In this document: in pieces, positions 19,585 through 29,423 of the stretch
Layout: the number at the start of each line of letters is the position of its first letter
Numbering within the stretch: position 1 is the first letter of the stretch
Source of the DNA: Antitrichia curtipendula
Taxonomy: Eukaryota; Streptophyta; Bryopsida; Hypnales; Leucodontaceae
Assembly (NCBI GenBank): GCA_951230915.1
Contig: OX579635.1
Span: 43,276,001 to 43,340,000, forward strand
DNA: 64,000 nt
Reading direction: 5' to 3'
Notes under the pieces: generated by a model
Databases searched by the model: none
Told to the model about the DNA's origin: nothing
The model's input: the letters and a program-made list of their open reading frames with translations, nothing else
Made by a program: the position numbers and the translations under genes

Positions 19585-20341
19585 CTACACTGAATAGTGA
19601 AATTAGGTCGCTCCTCACTAATTTCTCGACATTCCACACTATTTAAATATTTATTATTTCTATACAAAAAAATACTACTTTTGAATTAATTTTTTTAATG
19701 TAGTTGGAACTCATGAACCTCCATGTATATAAATGGAAGTACTTGTAGAGATATTTTTGACTTTGATGGCTTACACAATAACTTTTGGGGGGTAAGGGCA
19801 TTTGCAATGCAGCCCCTGTATATGGCCCGATATCGGTATAACTAACTTTTGAACGGTAAATAATTAGAACCTAAAAATTGTCTCATTGGAAGCGCATCAG
19901 AAATAACTTGGAGAAGGTTCAAGAAAATTCAAAATTAAACATTGGACAAGTACTTCAAAAGCAAGGTAAAAATCTGAAATTATAGAGGTCTTAGCAAATC
20001 GCAGATACCAAAGCAACATTTGGCCATTGACCCTCTAAATATGGCCAAATGTGGGGGGTCAATGACCAAATGTTGCTTTGGTATCCGTGATTTGCTAAGA
20101 CCTCTATAATTTTAGATTTTTACCTTGCTTTTGAAGTACTTGTCCAATGTTTAATTTTGAATTTTCTTGAACCTTCTCCAAGTTATTTCTGATGCGCTTC
20201 CAATGAGACAATTTTCAGGTTCTAATTATTTACCGTTCAAAAGTTAGTTATACCGATATCGGGCCATATACAGGGGCTGGATTGCAAATGCCCTAAGGCA
20301 ACCTAATTGTAAAGGCAACCTAATTTCACTATTTAGTGTAG
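19585..20341. mobile_element. Outer inverted-repeat element with a nested MITE
   Basis: CTACACTGAATAGTGAAATT at 19585 is matched in inverted orientation by AATTTCACTATTTAGTGTAG ending at 20341. The pair encloses a second, complete foldback element (19796-20293). It is probably an older TIR element; no clear target duplication is seen. Confidence 0.5.
19796..20293. mobile_element. Tourist-like foldback MITE (PIF/Harbinger type)
   Basis: Nearly the whole 498 bp is one hairpin: the left arm 19796-20033 pairs with 20055-20293 around a loop of about 20 bases. Ends are GGGCATTTGCAAT, and TAA flanks both sides (19793-19795, 20294-20296), the target duplication of PIF/Harbinger MITEs. No ORF. The high arm identity suggests a recent insertion or homogenisation. 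Confidence 0.8.
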
Positions 20342-20436
20342 CTACTTCTCCCAAATGATGATAAAAAAATCAATGACTGCCCCAAAAAACTGTGGAAATT
20401 TTGAAAAGTGTATACCGACAGTCTGTGGGATAGGCT

Positions 20437-20575
20437 TGCATTAAATTAGTATTACTGAATATTACTGTTCTCCATGAGCGAATGTTCACGCGCAGTTGCT
20501 TGTGATTGCGCCACGTGGCGAATCATCATTTGACTTCCCTGAGATGCCCCACAACACGCTCAATTTGGATGATTT
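20437..20575. repeat. Dispersed repeat, copy 1 (relative at 27479-27612)
   Basis: About 135 bases, including ATTACTGTT, CACGCGCAGTTGCTTGTG, CATCATTTGACTTCCCTGAG and ATGCCCCACAACA, recur with scattered differences at 27479-27612. This is an ancient duplicated segment or an element end rather than a gene. Confidence 0.65.
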
Positions 20576-20968
20576 TATCACGTACTGTACTTTTCCTTTT
20601 CCTTTTTGGGGGGCAGAGGTTTTCTTTTCATTTATAAGACCAACCGCGCAGTGAACATAACATTCAAGAGCTGTGAGAGCAGCTGCCTTCCCTCTGACGG
20701 AATGATGTGGAATATTCCACACCCAACATTAGCTAATAAGTCACGCGTCAATAATGTCAGACTTCTGCTCAGTGCCAAGGTCATGACTGCACAATCAGGT
20801 TACTAGGAAATTGAACACCCCCAATTCAGGCAATACAAAAAAAAATAGCTTTGAACCAATCAATTCATTGTGGTCAGTAATTTCACTATTTGAATTTCGT
20901 CACAATGTTTTGTTAGCCATTCATACTCTGTGATTTAGAATTAGAAGACAATTATTTATGTACATATG

Positions 20969-21506
20969 GGGTGGTAGGAGGTAGAACAACCCATGTGGGA
21001 TATGTAATTTAGAGTTTGTAATTTTTCAACCGCTCATATTTAAGTCTAAAGTAGGAATTGTGTTAAAACTATAATTTCAGACCTCATTTAGGCTTAGTAA
21101 AATAACTTTTTCCAAAATACTTTGAACTAAAATAAGTTGAAGAATCAAGTTAAATTTCATCTCCAAAAATCCGTTTGAGATTTTAATCTTCCACTCAAAA
21201 GTTATAGACAAATTTCATAGAGGGTTTTTTTTTTTGACATTTTCATACATCTTCTCTGAAATTTGTCCATAACTTTTGATTGGAAGATCTAAATTTAAAA
21301 AGGATTTTTGGAGATGAAACTTAGCTTGATTCCCCACCTTTTTTAAGTTCAAATTTAAAAAAAAAAAGGTATTCCACTATGTCTAAATGAGGTCTGAAAT
21401 TATAATTTTAACACAATTCCTACTTTAGACTTAATTATGAGCGTTTGAGAAATTACAAACTCTAAATTACATATCCCACATGGGTTGTTCTATCTCCTAC
21501 CACCCC
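20969..21506. mobile_element. Long foldback element, about 540 bp
   Basis: GGGGTGGTAGGAGGTAGAAC at 20969 pairs with the inverse complement ending at 21506. The arms continue with few differences (CCATGTGGGATATGTAAT) almost to the centre near 21230. A transcript would form one very long hairpin. Target duplication is not clear, so the superfamily is not assigned. Confidence 0.7.
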
Positions 21507-21539
21507 AAGTTTACATAGAGAGCTTCTCTTTTCTACAAA

Positions 21540-22700
21540 AACAATCAAAATAAATTATTGATGACAAATGGTTAGATTTTTTTGGTAGAATACTCAATGA
21601 ATTCTTTGGGGTTTTGACAGACCATCTATTTCATAATTATTTGTTTGTATATTTTGTCCTAGAATTAGCCCAAAAAAAAGATCGCACCATAAATGTACTG
21701 CCATTGTCTCGGTCCTGAAGCTTACATTAATAATATGTGGATGCATTTCGTGGATGAAGACTTCAGAGAGGCAAAGGCAGCCTCTCTGAAGGCTCTTGAA
21801 TGTTATGAAACGGAAAATGAAGAGGACGGAATAGGTTAGAGCCTGTTCGCATTGGGGCCTGACCCGATGTGGAGGTCGGGTGACCTGATCCCCAGGTCGG
21901 GCCCCCCACCTCCATGCGTCCATGTTATGCTGGAGCTTCAATTGATATCCTGTCAACTGTGACAACTTTAGAGAAAGGGTGCTTTAAATTCAAGAAAAAA
22001 ACGAAAAAGGGGAGGTAAAAAGAGAGATAATAAAACCAAGAGTAATTACTTAAGATGAAGTTTGAGAGAGAAACATGCAAACTCACACAAAAGTAAGGAC
22101 TATAGCTTGCACTTTAATGTAACACGGAGACAAGTGGCAGATAATTGAGAGTTTATTTAGAAGATCGGGTTGATGGGAACGACATCGGGCTTGAAATTCC
22201 TACTTCCAAGGGTGGAAGAAAATGGGGTGGACCGGAGCTCCACTTCGGGTTTGGGGCGCAATATTCCCCCATGCAAACCCCCGACCCGACACCCAAGGTC
22301 GGGGTCGGATCCTCCATGCGAACTGGCTCTTAGGACGTGACCATTTACCAAACATAAGAGCATGGCCACTGTTGCCTGGTCAAATGGGCACGGGCAACTA
22401 AGTTTGGCAGGCATTTTTTTCTCACAATGCCTAGTGAGGATGGCTTCCCGCATTGTTGGACAAAACCGAACCCACTTGAAAATGGTCACCACTCCTTGTT
22501 TCGTCAGAGCTCCAGTCCGATAATTAATATACATTAACTCGGATTTGAATTAGAAGCTACGAAAGACAACGACAACCTACAGCTGTGAATGACGACCTGT
22601 TTTGACTGTGGCGTTTTTTAGCTTTGGCTTCTTTGCCTCTTTTCAAGCAAGTTTTTTTCTAGAATTTTTGTAGAACTCTTTTGTCTGCATTTTTTTGTAT
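21540..22700. other. Intergenic DNA with GGTCGGG-type GC-rich islands
   Basis: No supported gene. Short GC-rich stretches at about 21850-21910 and 22240-22330 contain related elements (GACCCGA, GGTCGGG and CCTCCATGCG) in opposite orientation, suggesting an inverted repeat pair around 21840-22330. The open frames here have no recognisable protein features. Confidence 0.4.
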
Positions 22701-22794
22701 TTGCAGAGAGTGTGTAGGGATGGATGCTTGGAGGGCTCGCTTTTGAGCTAGTCATGATTTATTTACTGATAGTGATGATGAGGAGGAGTTTACT

Positions 22795-23290
22795 GCAAAC
22801 TTGAATTGACAATGACTTTTGCAATTTTATATGTTAGGATGCTTCTATAGGGTTTATTCTAACTATTGGAAAGTTTTTGGGCCAATTCAAAATACAAAAG
22901 GCAAGAAGTTTGGGAAATTGGCAAAACTGTGATTAATGTGACTAATGCCCCTAAGGGGCATTAGTCACATCAGTCACAGTTTGTTGAATTGACCACAACT
23001 TTTGCATGCTTAGGTTAAACTTCATAAAACTTTTCATATTTGCTCTTCACTATTAAAAAGACCTACTTGACAATTTGTGGGAGTATTGGATACTTTTTGA
23101 ATATTTTAGAAATATTTGATTGATTTACCTCCATATTAAAAAATAAATAGGAATCGGCAATGACTTTTGCAATCTTATATGTTAGGATCCTTTCAGAGGA
23201 TTTATTCCAACTATTGGGAAGTTTTTGGTCCATTTCAAAATACAAAAGGCAAGTATTTTGAGAAATTGGCTATACTGTAGATTATGTGAT
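22795..23290. repeat. Direct repeat pair of about 130 bp with an embedded hairpin
   Basis: A unit beginning CAATGACTTTTGCAAT at about 22809 and running through AATACAAAAGGCAAG recurs at about 23157-23285. The copies are similar but diverged. Confidence 0.6.
22925..22982. repeat. Short near-perfect hairpin
   Basis: The arm AAACTGTGATTAATGTGACT and onward pairs with its inverse complement around the centre CCCCTAAGGGG at about 22953. Arms are about 28 bases with two mismatches and almost no loop. Confidence 0.7.
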
Positions 23291-23614
23291 TAATAAGCAT
23301 ACTTTCTGCAAAATTTAGATATCAATGAGTTTAGGTCTTTAATGATGTACATCACCAAGAAATAATATTTTCATGTTTTGATAGCTTGGGGAATTTGTAT
23401 ATCAAGTTTTAAAGTGATTATGAAACAATCCTCAAAAACTAAGTCTTTTAGGGTGGATTAGCCTGCGAAGCTCCACTCCTTGCGCCGCATTGATTCCTCC
23501 CCCTTCTACGCCCTCCAACAACACTCCGACCACGCTCAGCCATTATGAAATTTTTTATCTCACCAAACCCACAATCAAAACTCTCTCAAAATTGGTCAAC
23601 ACATATTGGACAAT

Positions 23615-23928
23615 ACTAATTTCATAGTGGATGAAATTGGACAATGATTTTTGACAATCTGGAAAAATTTCACCAAAAAAAGAAGCAGGAGACTCTTCAT
23701 TGTAACCTGGAATGCCAAATCAATTTCCCTCATAAGTCACAACTTTCAGAGACAGATTTCTTTACTGCTCCTTCCCCGCTTATTATTTACATTCATGGCA
23801 ATAAATGAACCTACAATATATAGATGAAAATTTATTTAATCATCCCAAAGAGTGTACATTCATCCAAAATAGAGCTATACTATTCTAAGATTTGGTAGTA
23901 TTGTCCAATTTCATCCACTATGAAAACT
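23615..23928. repeat. Inverted repeat with about 30-base arms
   Basis: TTTCATAGTGGATGAAATTG at about 23618 reappears inverted as CAATTTCATCCACTATGAAA at about 23907. The space between is AT-rich without an ORF; probably the remnant of a foldback element. Confidence 0.55.
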
Positions 23929-24009
23929 GAAGAGTATCTTACCAAAATATTCTTTGAAGAAAGAAAAATTCATCACTTTGTAGCAAAAAATTGCTCAAAA
24001 AAACACCAT

Positions 24010-25150
24010 GTTGGGGCACCCCACAAAGTTTAGAATTATTTATAATTTAATGGACAAATAGTTTTCCAGCAATAAGAAATCCCTTGTAGCTGAGGATACA
24101 AATGCAGAGGACAGACCAATGTGGATTGGGTTGTTTGCTTTTGATCAATATGTGTATCCCATAGGTAGACAAATACTGGATTTTTTAAAATAAAAAAATA
24201 AAATGTATTCCTTTATTTGAGAAGGGGAATGAAGTGGTAAATTTGTTGTAATCCTACCTGGGTACATATCTTTATTGACCACTTTTACCACTAATTCATA
24301 AGGTATGAATATGTGAAATGAAAGGTGATCTATGAGAAGTTGTAATGAGGCTCACTTTAAGTTGTATATTCATATCATATTTACTTATTTTTCAAATTTT
24401 TAAACTTTTCAAATGAAATTCATCCTTTGCATGGATCTAACAAGTATTTGGAAATTAAATCAACATGAATTATCTCTATAATATCATGAATGCCAAAGAA
24501 GAACATGCCTTTGTAATGCATAATTTTGACAATGGATGAATTCAAACTTGTCCTCTACATACCATGATTTATTTGCGTTTGTCCATTCAATTATATTTAA
24601 GTTTTAGTGTCAATTTTTGAAGAACTCATAGAATATTGATTTTGGAAACTTTCCTTTATAAAAAAATTGTAATTCAAAGAATAGAAGAATTGTGAATCCC
24701 TAAAAAAAATTGGCCTCATTTCACTTGTCACCATTGTCACCTCCAATTGTGCATTTCTAGTGCAACCAACTAAAAACCAAAACATTGCCAATATTTATAC
24801 AACTGAATTTTCAAATTTATACTCTTACAAAATATTAGACAATTAGCATATATACTCTATATAAAAGAATTTGAATGGATGTAATAACAACTCTAAGTAG
24901 ATAAGATCATATATTCCATCCATCATCCTCTTCAAGGACATTTTGACCTTTAGGAGATAATATAAGTAGATTTTTTCAAAGATTCTTTAAGAGAAATGAA
25001 TTTTTTATATTGGAATTTCCTAATAAGAATTTTCATAAGTTTTGAAAATTTATTGTATGAAACATTACTACCTTAATATGACTCTAAGTATTTACAGTTT
25101 TTATAATTTATTCCAAAAATTCCCCAATTTCTTTTGGAAATTAAAAAAAA
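24010..25150. repeat. Dispersed repeat block (relative at 27690-29190 and at the retrotransposon flanks)
   Basis: Segments such as CCACAAAGTTTAGAATT, AATAAGAAATCCCTTG, AATGAAGTGGTAAATTTGTT and GTGCAACCAACTAAAAACCA occur in the same order at 27690-29060. The stretch 24835-24960 corresponds to the sequence either side of the gypsy element, giving its empty site. Non-coding. Confidence 0.7.
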
Positions 25151-26280
25151 TGTGTACCAATAGCATATAGAATAAGCAAGACATTATGTACCTCCCATCG
25201 AGCAATCACGCTTTTTGAGCCCCGCCACGTTCTAACTTCATTGCTATCTGAACAAGGGCTTGTGAAACTCCCTTTTAAGACGATTCGCTCATATCCAACT
25301 CACCGCTTGTAGTCGTTCTCAACTTTTCTCATGTTCAATCTGGCATCCTTCCATCTTCTCGCCTATCCCATCCAAAGCTTGTTTTTTTAACGCAATGCTG
25401 GTTGTTGGTTGCAATACTATGCAATGCTTGTTGTCAATTTGTCAATTTTCAACAATTGTAATGAGGATTGCAAGCATTCACTTTACTTATATTGGTGACA
25501 ATTTTTTGAGGGTGACAAACTCCTAAACTTAATCCCAAATGACTAAAGCAACCATTTTCTGGTTGCTGCCCCACTTTTTTGAGCTGCCCGTTCTCAAATA
25601 TAGAATTTTTTTTTAATACAAAAATCATTATCAAAAAAAATAGACACCATTGTGAATCTAGTGGCGGTAGTTTCATCAAATTCTAAATTAAACTCTACCT
25701 TGTCAGTGGGATTTTTTTAAGTTGAATAGTACATTGTAGTTCACGGTTCAATTTTTTTTCTTGGAGGGAAGGTGTCAATTTGGACATGGACTAAAAAGTC
25801 AACCAATCAATGTGATTGTTGCCCACCTCAGAAAGGCGGTGGATCCAAGGAGATCAAGGAGAAGATAAGTGTGCCCATTTTCTGTAGTGTTTCTTACAAA
25901 CACTACTCTCATTTCAGTGACCACCTTGCATTACAAGCTCTACCATGATTTGAGAAATGCTCGGAATGTTGTGAAAAGTTTCAGATGAGCATTTTCAACC
26001 CTCCTATCTTTCAATGAGTACAAAAAGGTCCTCATTTGAAAATATTCTCACTATGATATGCTCCTTCCAAGTGCACTTCCCTGTTTCTCCATTGATCCAA
26101 ATCAAACACCAAATTTACTCAAATATCTACAATAGAAATTCGGAAAATTTTATTACCACGCAACTTACACTCTGTTTTTTGTTTATTGTTGTGCCGCAAC
26201 TTTTTCCCTACTCCACATCTTTGAATGAAAATTGTACTGTACATAAACGCTGCTACTCAAGCTGCAGTGTTTCCTAATCC
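25150..26280. other. Intergenic DNA without supported features
   Basis: AT-rich with short GC islands. I see no gene, RNA gene or clear repeat. The HMA gene on the minus strand ends at 26390, so its 3' untranslated region probably falls between 26280 and 26389. Confidence 0.4.
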
Positions 26281-26389
26281 ATGTTTGTGTTTCCCGGGAG
26301 GGCCGGGATCGATGTTTCCTTCCTATGAAACAGATTCGTAGTCAAAACTGGATGCAATGGCTTGCAAAGTTGAATCCCCAATCGGCAAG

Positions 26390-26881
26390 CTACCGATCTT
26401 GCCAGAACACGGATCGATCCATATGCGAAACTCGTTGCAGACGCCGAAGCACCTGCTCCGGTTGCAGATTCTCCCCCACCACCACCACTTTCTTTTCCCA
26501 CTGGTCAGTACCAACGTCCCGCACGTTTGGGAAATCCCTCAGTGCCTCCACAACTCGGTGCTCGCAGTTGTCGCAACAGAGCTGCGGCGCGTAAAGCGTC
26601 ACTGTAATTTCGACTGCTTCCCTCGGGGCTTCCGTTGGGTACCCGTACCCGCCGTGAGGGAATTCGTGGTTGCACCACCAGGGATCTTCCCGTCGAAGGA
26701 AGACTTGCTCGTAGTTAGGGTTGAAGTGGCCGCCATAGCTGGAATCTGCTGGGTGTTGGTCACGATAATCTCGCCGGTAGTAGTAGACGTTGTCGTAGAA
26801 GGAAGCCTCATGGAACGTCACTGGAAATCGGGGATTCGGGAAGAAGAAGTATGGAGACTGACCCTGATAGTAATTCGCCAT
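26390..26881 (-). CDS. HMA-domain metal-binding protein (163 aa)
   Basis: Single-exon ORF from ATG 26881. Residues 1-88 are rich in Tyr, Phe, Pro and His with no known domain. Residues about 91-155 form a heavy-metal-associated fold: EITVTLYAPQ strand, metal loop LCCDNCEHRV with Cys103 and Cys106, helix VEALRDFPNV, strand KKVVVVGENL, helix PEQVLRRLQRV. Such domains bind copper, zinc or cadmium in plant HPP/HIPP-type metallochaperones. The usual MxCxxC loop appears as LCCDNC. There is no C-terminal isoprenylation box (it ends FWQDR), so it is HPP-like rather than HIPP. GC content is much higher than the flanks, supporting a real gene. A tandem repeat array lies just upstream. Confidence 0.75.
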   Translation of the reverse strand: MANYYQGQSPYFFFPNPRFPVTFHEASFYDNVYYYRRDYRDQHPADSSYGGHFNPNYEQVFLRREDPWWCNHEFPHGGYGYPTEAPREAVEITVTLYAPQLCCDNCEHRVVEALRDFPNVRDVGTDQWEKKVVVVGENLQPEQVLRRLQRVSHMDRSVFWQDR

Positions 26882-26969
26882 TATGTTCGAACTTTATAAA
26901 ACTGGAGCAATTGCAATCTAACTGTTGATGGAATGCGAGGCAGCTTGGTTTCAGTTGAATGTGACAACG

Positions 26970-27290
26970 ACGGAGTGAAATTCACAGAATGGGAAGTACG
27001 TATGACTAGCTGAGGCTCTGAACACGTACGTAAGGCGTGAAATTCACAGAATGGAAAGTATGTCTCGATCAGACCCTGATCGAACTCGACGTGAAACTTA
27101 CAGATTGAAGGAAACTTAAGTATGACTCAGGTTCTAAACTCGACGTGAAAATTTACAGAAGGAAAGTGTGACCAAGCTCTAAAGTCAGACGTGAGAATTT
27201 ACAGAATAGACGGTATGACTCAAGCTCTGAACTTGACGTGAAATTAACAGAATGGAATAGTATGACTCAGGCTCTGAGCACGATTGAGTG
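26970..27290 (-). promoter_or_regulatory. Six-unit imperfect tandem repeat upstream of the HMA gene
   Basis: A unit of 46-64 bases, of the form GTGAAATTCACAGAATGG...GTATGACTCAGGCTCTGAAC, repeats six times with units starting near 26974, 27037, 27088, 27142, 27188 and 27235. Four units contain GACGTGA (27088, 27142, 27188, 27235), an ACGT-core site of the type bound by plant bZIP factors. The array begins about 90 bases upstream of the ATG, so it is promoter or 5' leader. A regulatory role is inferred. Confidence 0.6.
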
Positions 27291-27478
27291 TCGATCTACG
27301 TGGACAATTAATGGAAATGAATGATGTTGGGGTTTGAGCAACGCTGGTTTATATTCATAAGAAAAACAGTTGATGTTCGTGCGCTGCAAGCATCTTCGTT
27401 GTGAAGTTGCTGACGTCCAGGTACAGACTCCAGGGCAGTGATCGGGAAGGTCTGTGACCCGGGTGCAGCTTGGCAAGC

Positions 27479-27612
27479 TAGTATTAAATTAGTATCACTG
27501 AATATTACTGTTTCCGTGAGGCTCTTTTCGAATGTCCACGCGCAGTTGCTTGTGGTTGGGCCAAGTGGCGAGCCATCATTCGACTTCCCTCAGATGCCCC
27601 ACAACAGTCTCA
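27479..27612. repeat. Dispersed repeat, copy 2 (relative at 20437-20575)
   Basis: Matches copy 1 with scattered substitutions and a small insertion after ACTGTT. A G-rich stretch follows at 27640-27672 (runs of 6-9 G). Confidence 0.65.
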
Positions 27613-27689
27613 CTTTGGGCACCAAGTTGACCCCCTTTGGCTTGGGGGGGGGCTTGGGGGGACTTGGGGGGACATTGACTTCCGTTACA

Positions 27690-29060
27690 ACGCGCCCCCC
27701 ACAAAGTTCAGAATTCTTTACATTTTAATTAACAAATAATTTTCCACCAATAAGAAATCCCTTGCAGCCAGTGTTGATCATAACATTATTCACCTTCCCT
27801 GGGGACTTCCCTTTTCCTCCCCGCAACATCAGGAGTCCCCAGCGACTGCTATTGGGGAACTGTTGTCATATACAGTAAAATACTGTGAGCCTAGCCAATC
27901 CAGCTCATTCGATTTAAACTAAATTCTCCCCCTAGGTATCCAGGGGGGGATTATACCTCATGTCAGAGGGTCATGCTGAGCCCAGTTAACAATGTTATGA
28001 TTGGGTCGTTTGGCTTTTACCAGTATGTATGCACGTACAGGTAAACTATCTCATACATAGAAGGATATTTGTTTTTAAGAAGAAAAAAAACTATTTTGAC
28101 AATACCCTTGTTTGGGAAGGTAATGAAGTGGTAAATTTGTTCTAAATCCTACTGGTTGTGTACAAAATTTCCCACTAATTGATAAAATATGGATATCTTA
28201 GATGGAAGGTAGGGTTGTTTTGCCAAACATGGCAACATCGCGACAAACAGACGTCACGCGACGTCTAGTAGACCCCTTGTGACGTCTAATAAATTCAACT
28301 TTAAGTTGACTTTTAAATAAATTACCTCCCAATTATGATTTTGACATATTCAGGTCTCATTGTAATGATGTGTCTCAATTTAATGAACACATATTACATT
28401 CTAAATTTAGATTCATAATTATAGTGAACCCTAAAATTGTCTCAGCTGTTTTTCATGGCCTTATACGACGAGTTTGTCACTCATACTCGACACTTGTCAT
28501 ATACGACACGCGACGTGACACGTCCAATACGTCACCGAAACCCGAAAACCCGTCCGACAAGACAACCCTGATGGAAGGTGATGTGGATATGTAATGAAGC
28601 TCGCTTTAAGTCATAGATATTCACATCATAATACTTATTTTTTAATTTGTTTATTTTTTTGAAACAAAATCCAATCAATGCATGTATCTAATAGGTCATT
28701 TGGAAATTGGAAACCAAATTGATATGAATTATCCCTACAATATCCATGAATGCCAAACATGTATGTAGCTTTGTGGTGCAATGTTTCGACAATGGATGAA
28801 TTCAAATATGTTCTATATTTACCATGACTTATTTTTCTTTGTCCATTCAATTTGATTGAATTTCTTGTGTCAATTTTCAAAGAATTCACATATTAATATT
28901 GATTTTGAAAACCCCTCTTTGCAAATATTTTGCAGTTCAAAGTGTATAAGAATGGTTTAATTCCTAAAACTCTTTTAGCTTCATTTCACTTGTCATTTTC
29001 ACCATCATTACTACAAATTGGATATTTTTAGTGCAACCAACTAAAAACCAAAATGTTGCT
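27690..29060. repeat. Dispersed repeat block, second copy, interrupted by a DNA transposon
   Basis: Corresponds in order to 24010-24800. Relative to that copy it contains one extra block, the MULE-like element at 28211-28569. No coding region is supported. Confidence 0.65.
28211..28569. mobile_element. MULE-like non-autonomous element (359 bp) with 10-bp target duplication
   Basis: Ends AGGGTTGTTTTG and CAAGACAACCCT are inverted repeats (one mismatch in 12). GATGGAAGGT lies on both sides (28201-28210 and 28570-28579), a 10-bp duplication as made by Mutator-like transposases. The related block near 24330 lacks the insert, giving an empty-site comparison. Subterminal regions are rich in ACGTC/GACGT motifs (CACGCGACGT on both sides). 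No ORF. Confidence 0.8.
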
Positions 29061-29355
29061 AATACTTTAGGATCCACAAATTGAATCTTATTCTTTACTT
29101 TGATATGTAAATGATTCAAAATTAAAAGTTGCCTTACAAATAGAAATATTATAACATTTAAAGGAGATATCAATATTTTTGGAGTGACTTTTTTCAATTA
29201 CATAAGTAGGCTTTTATTTTCAATATGAATAATTTACTAGGGCAATATGGGTAGTTGCAAGAAACACTTGCTGTTTTCTAGCCAAAATGGCTTTAGTACT
29301 AGAGTACTATGACCTTTTGGAATAATTTTTTTTTTTAATTTTTAATTTTAAATAA

Positions 29356-29358
<3 letters not shown>

Positions 29359-29421
<63 letters not shown>
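29359..29421. repeat. (TA)n microsatellite
   Basis: About 31 uninterrupted TA units. Confidence 0.95.

Positions 29422-29423
<2 letters not shown>

Noticed and set aside
26893..26901. TTTATAAAG just before the HMA start codon as a TATA box
   Set aside because: Only about 15 bases before the ATG; transcription would then start inside the coding region, removing the only suitable start.
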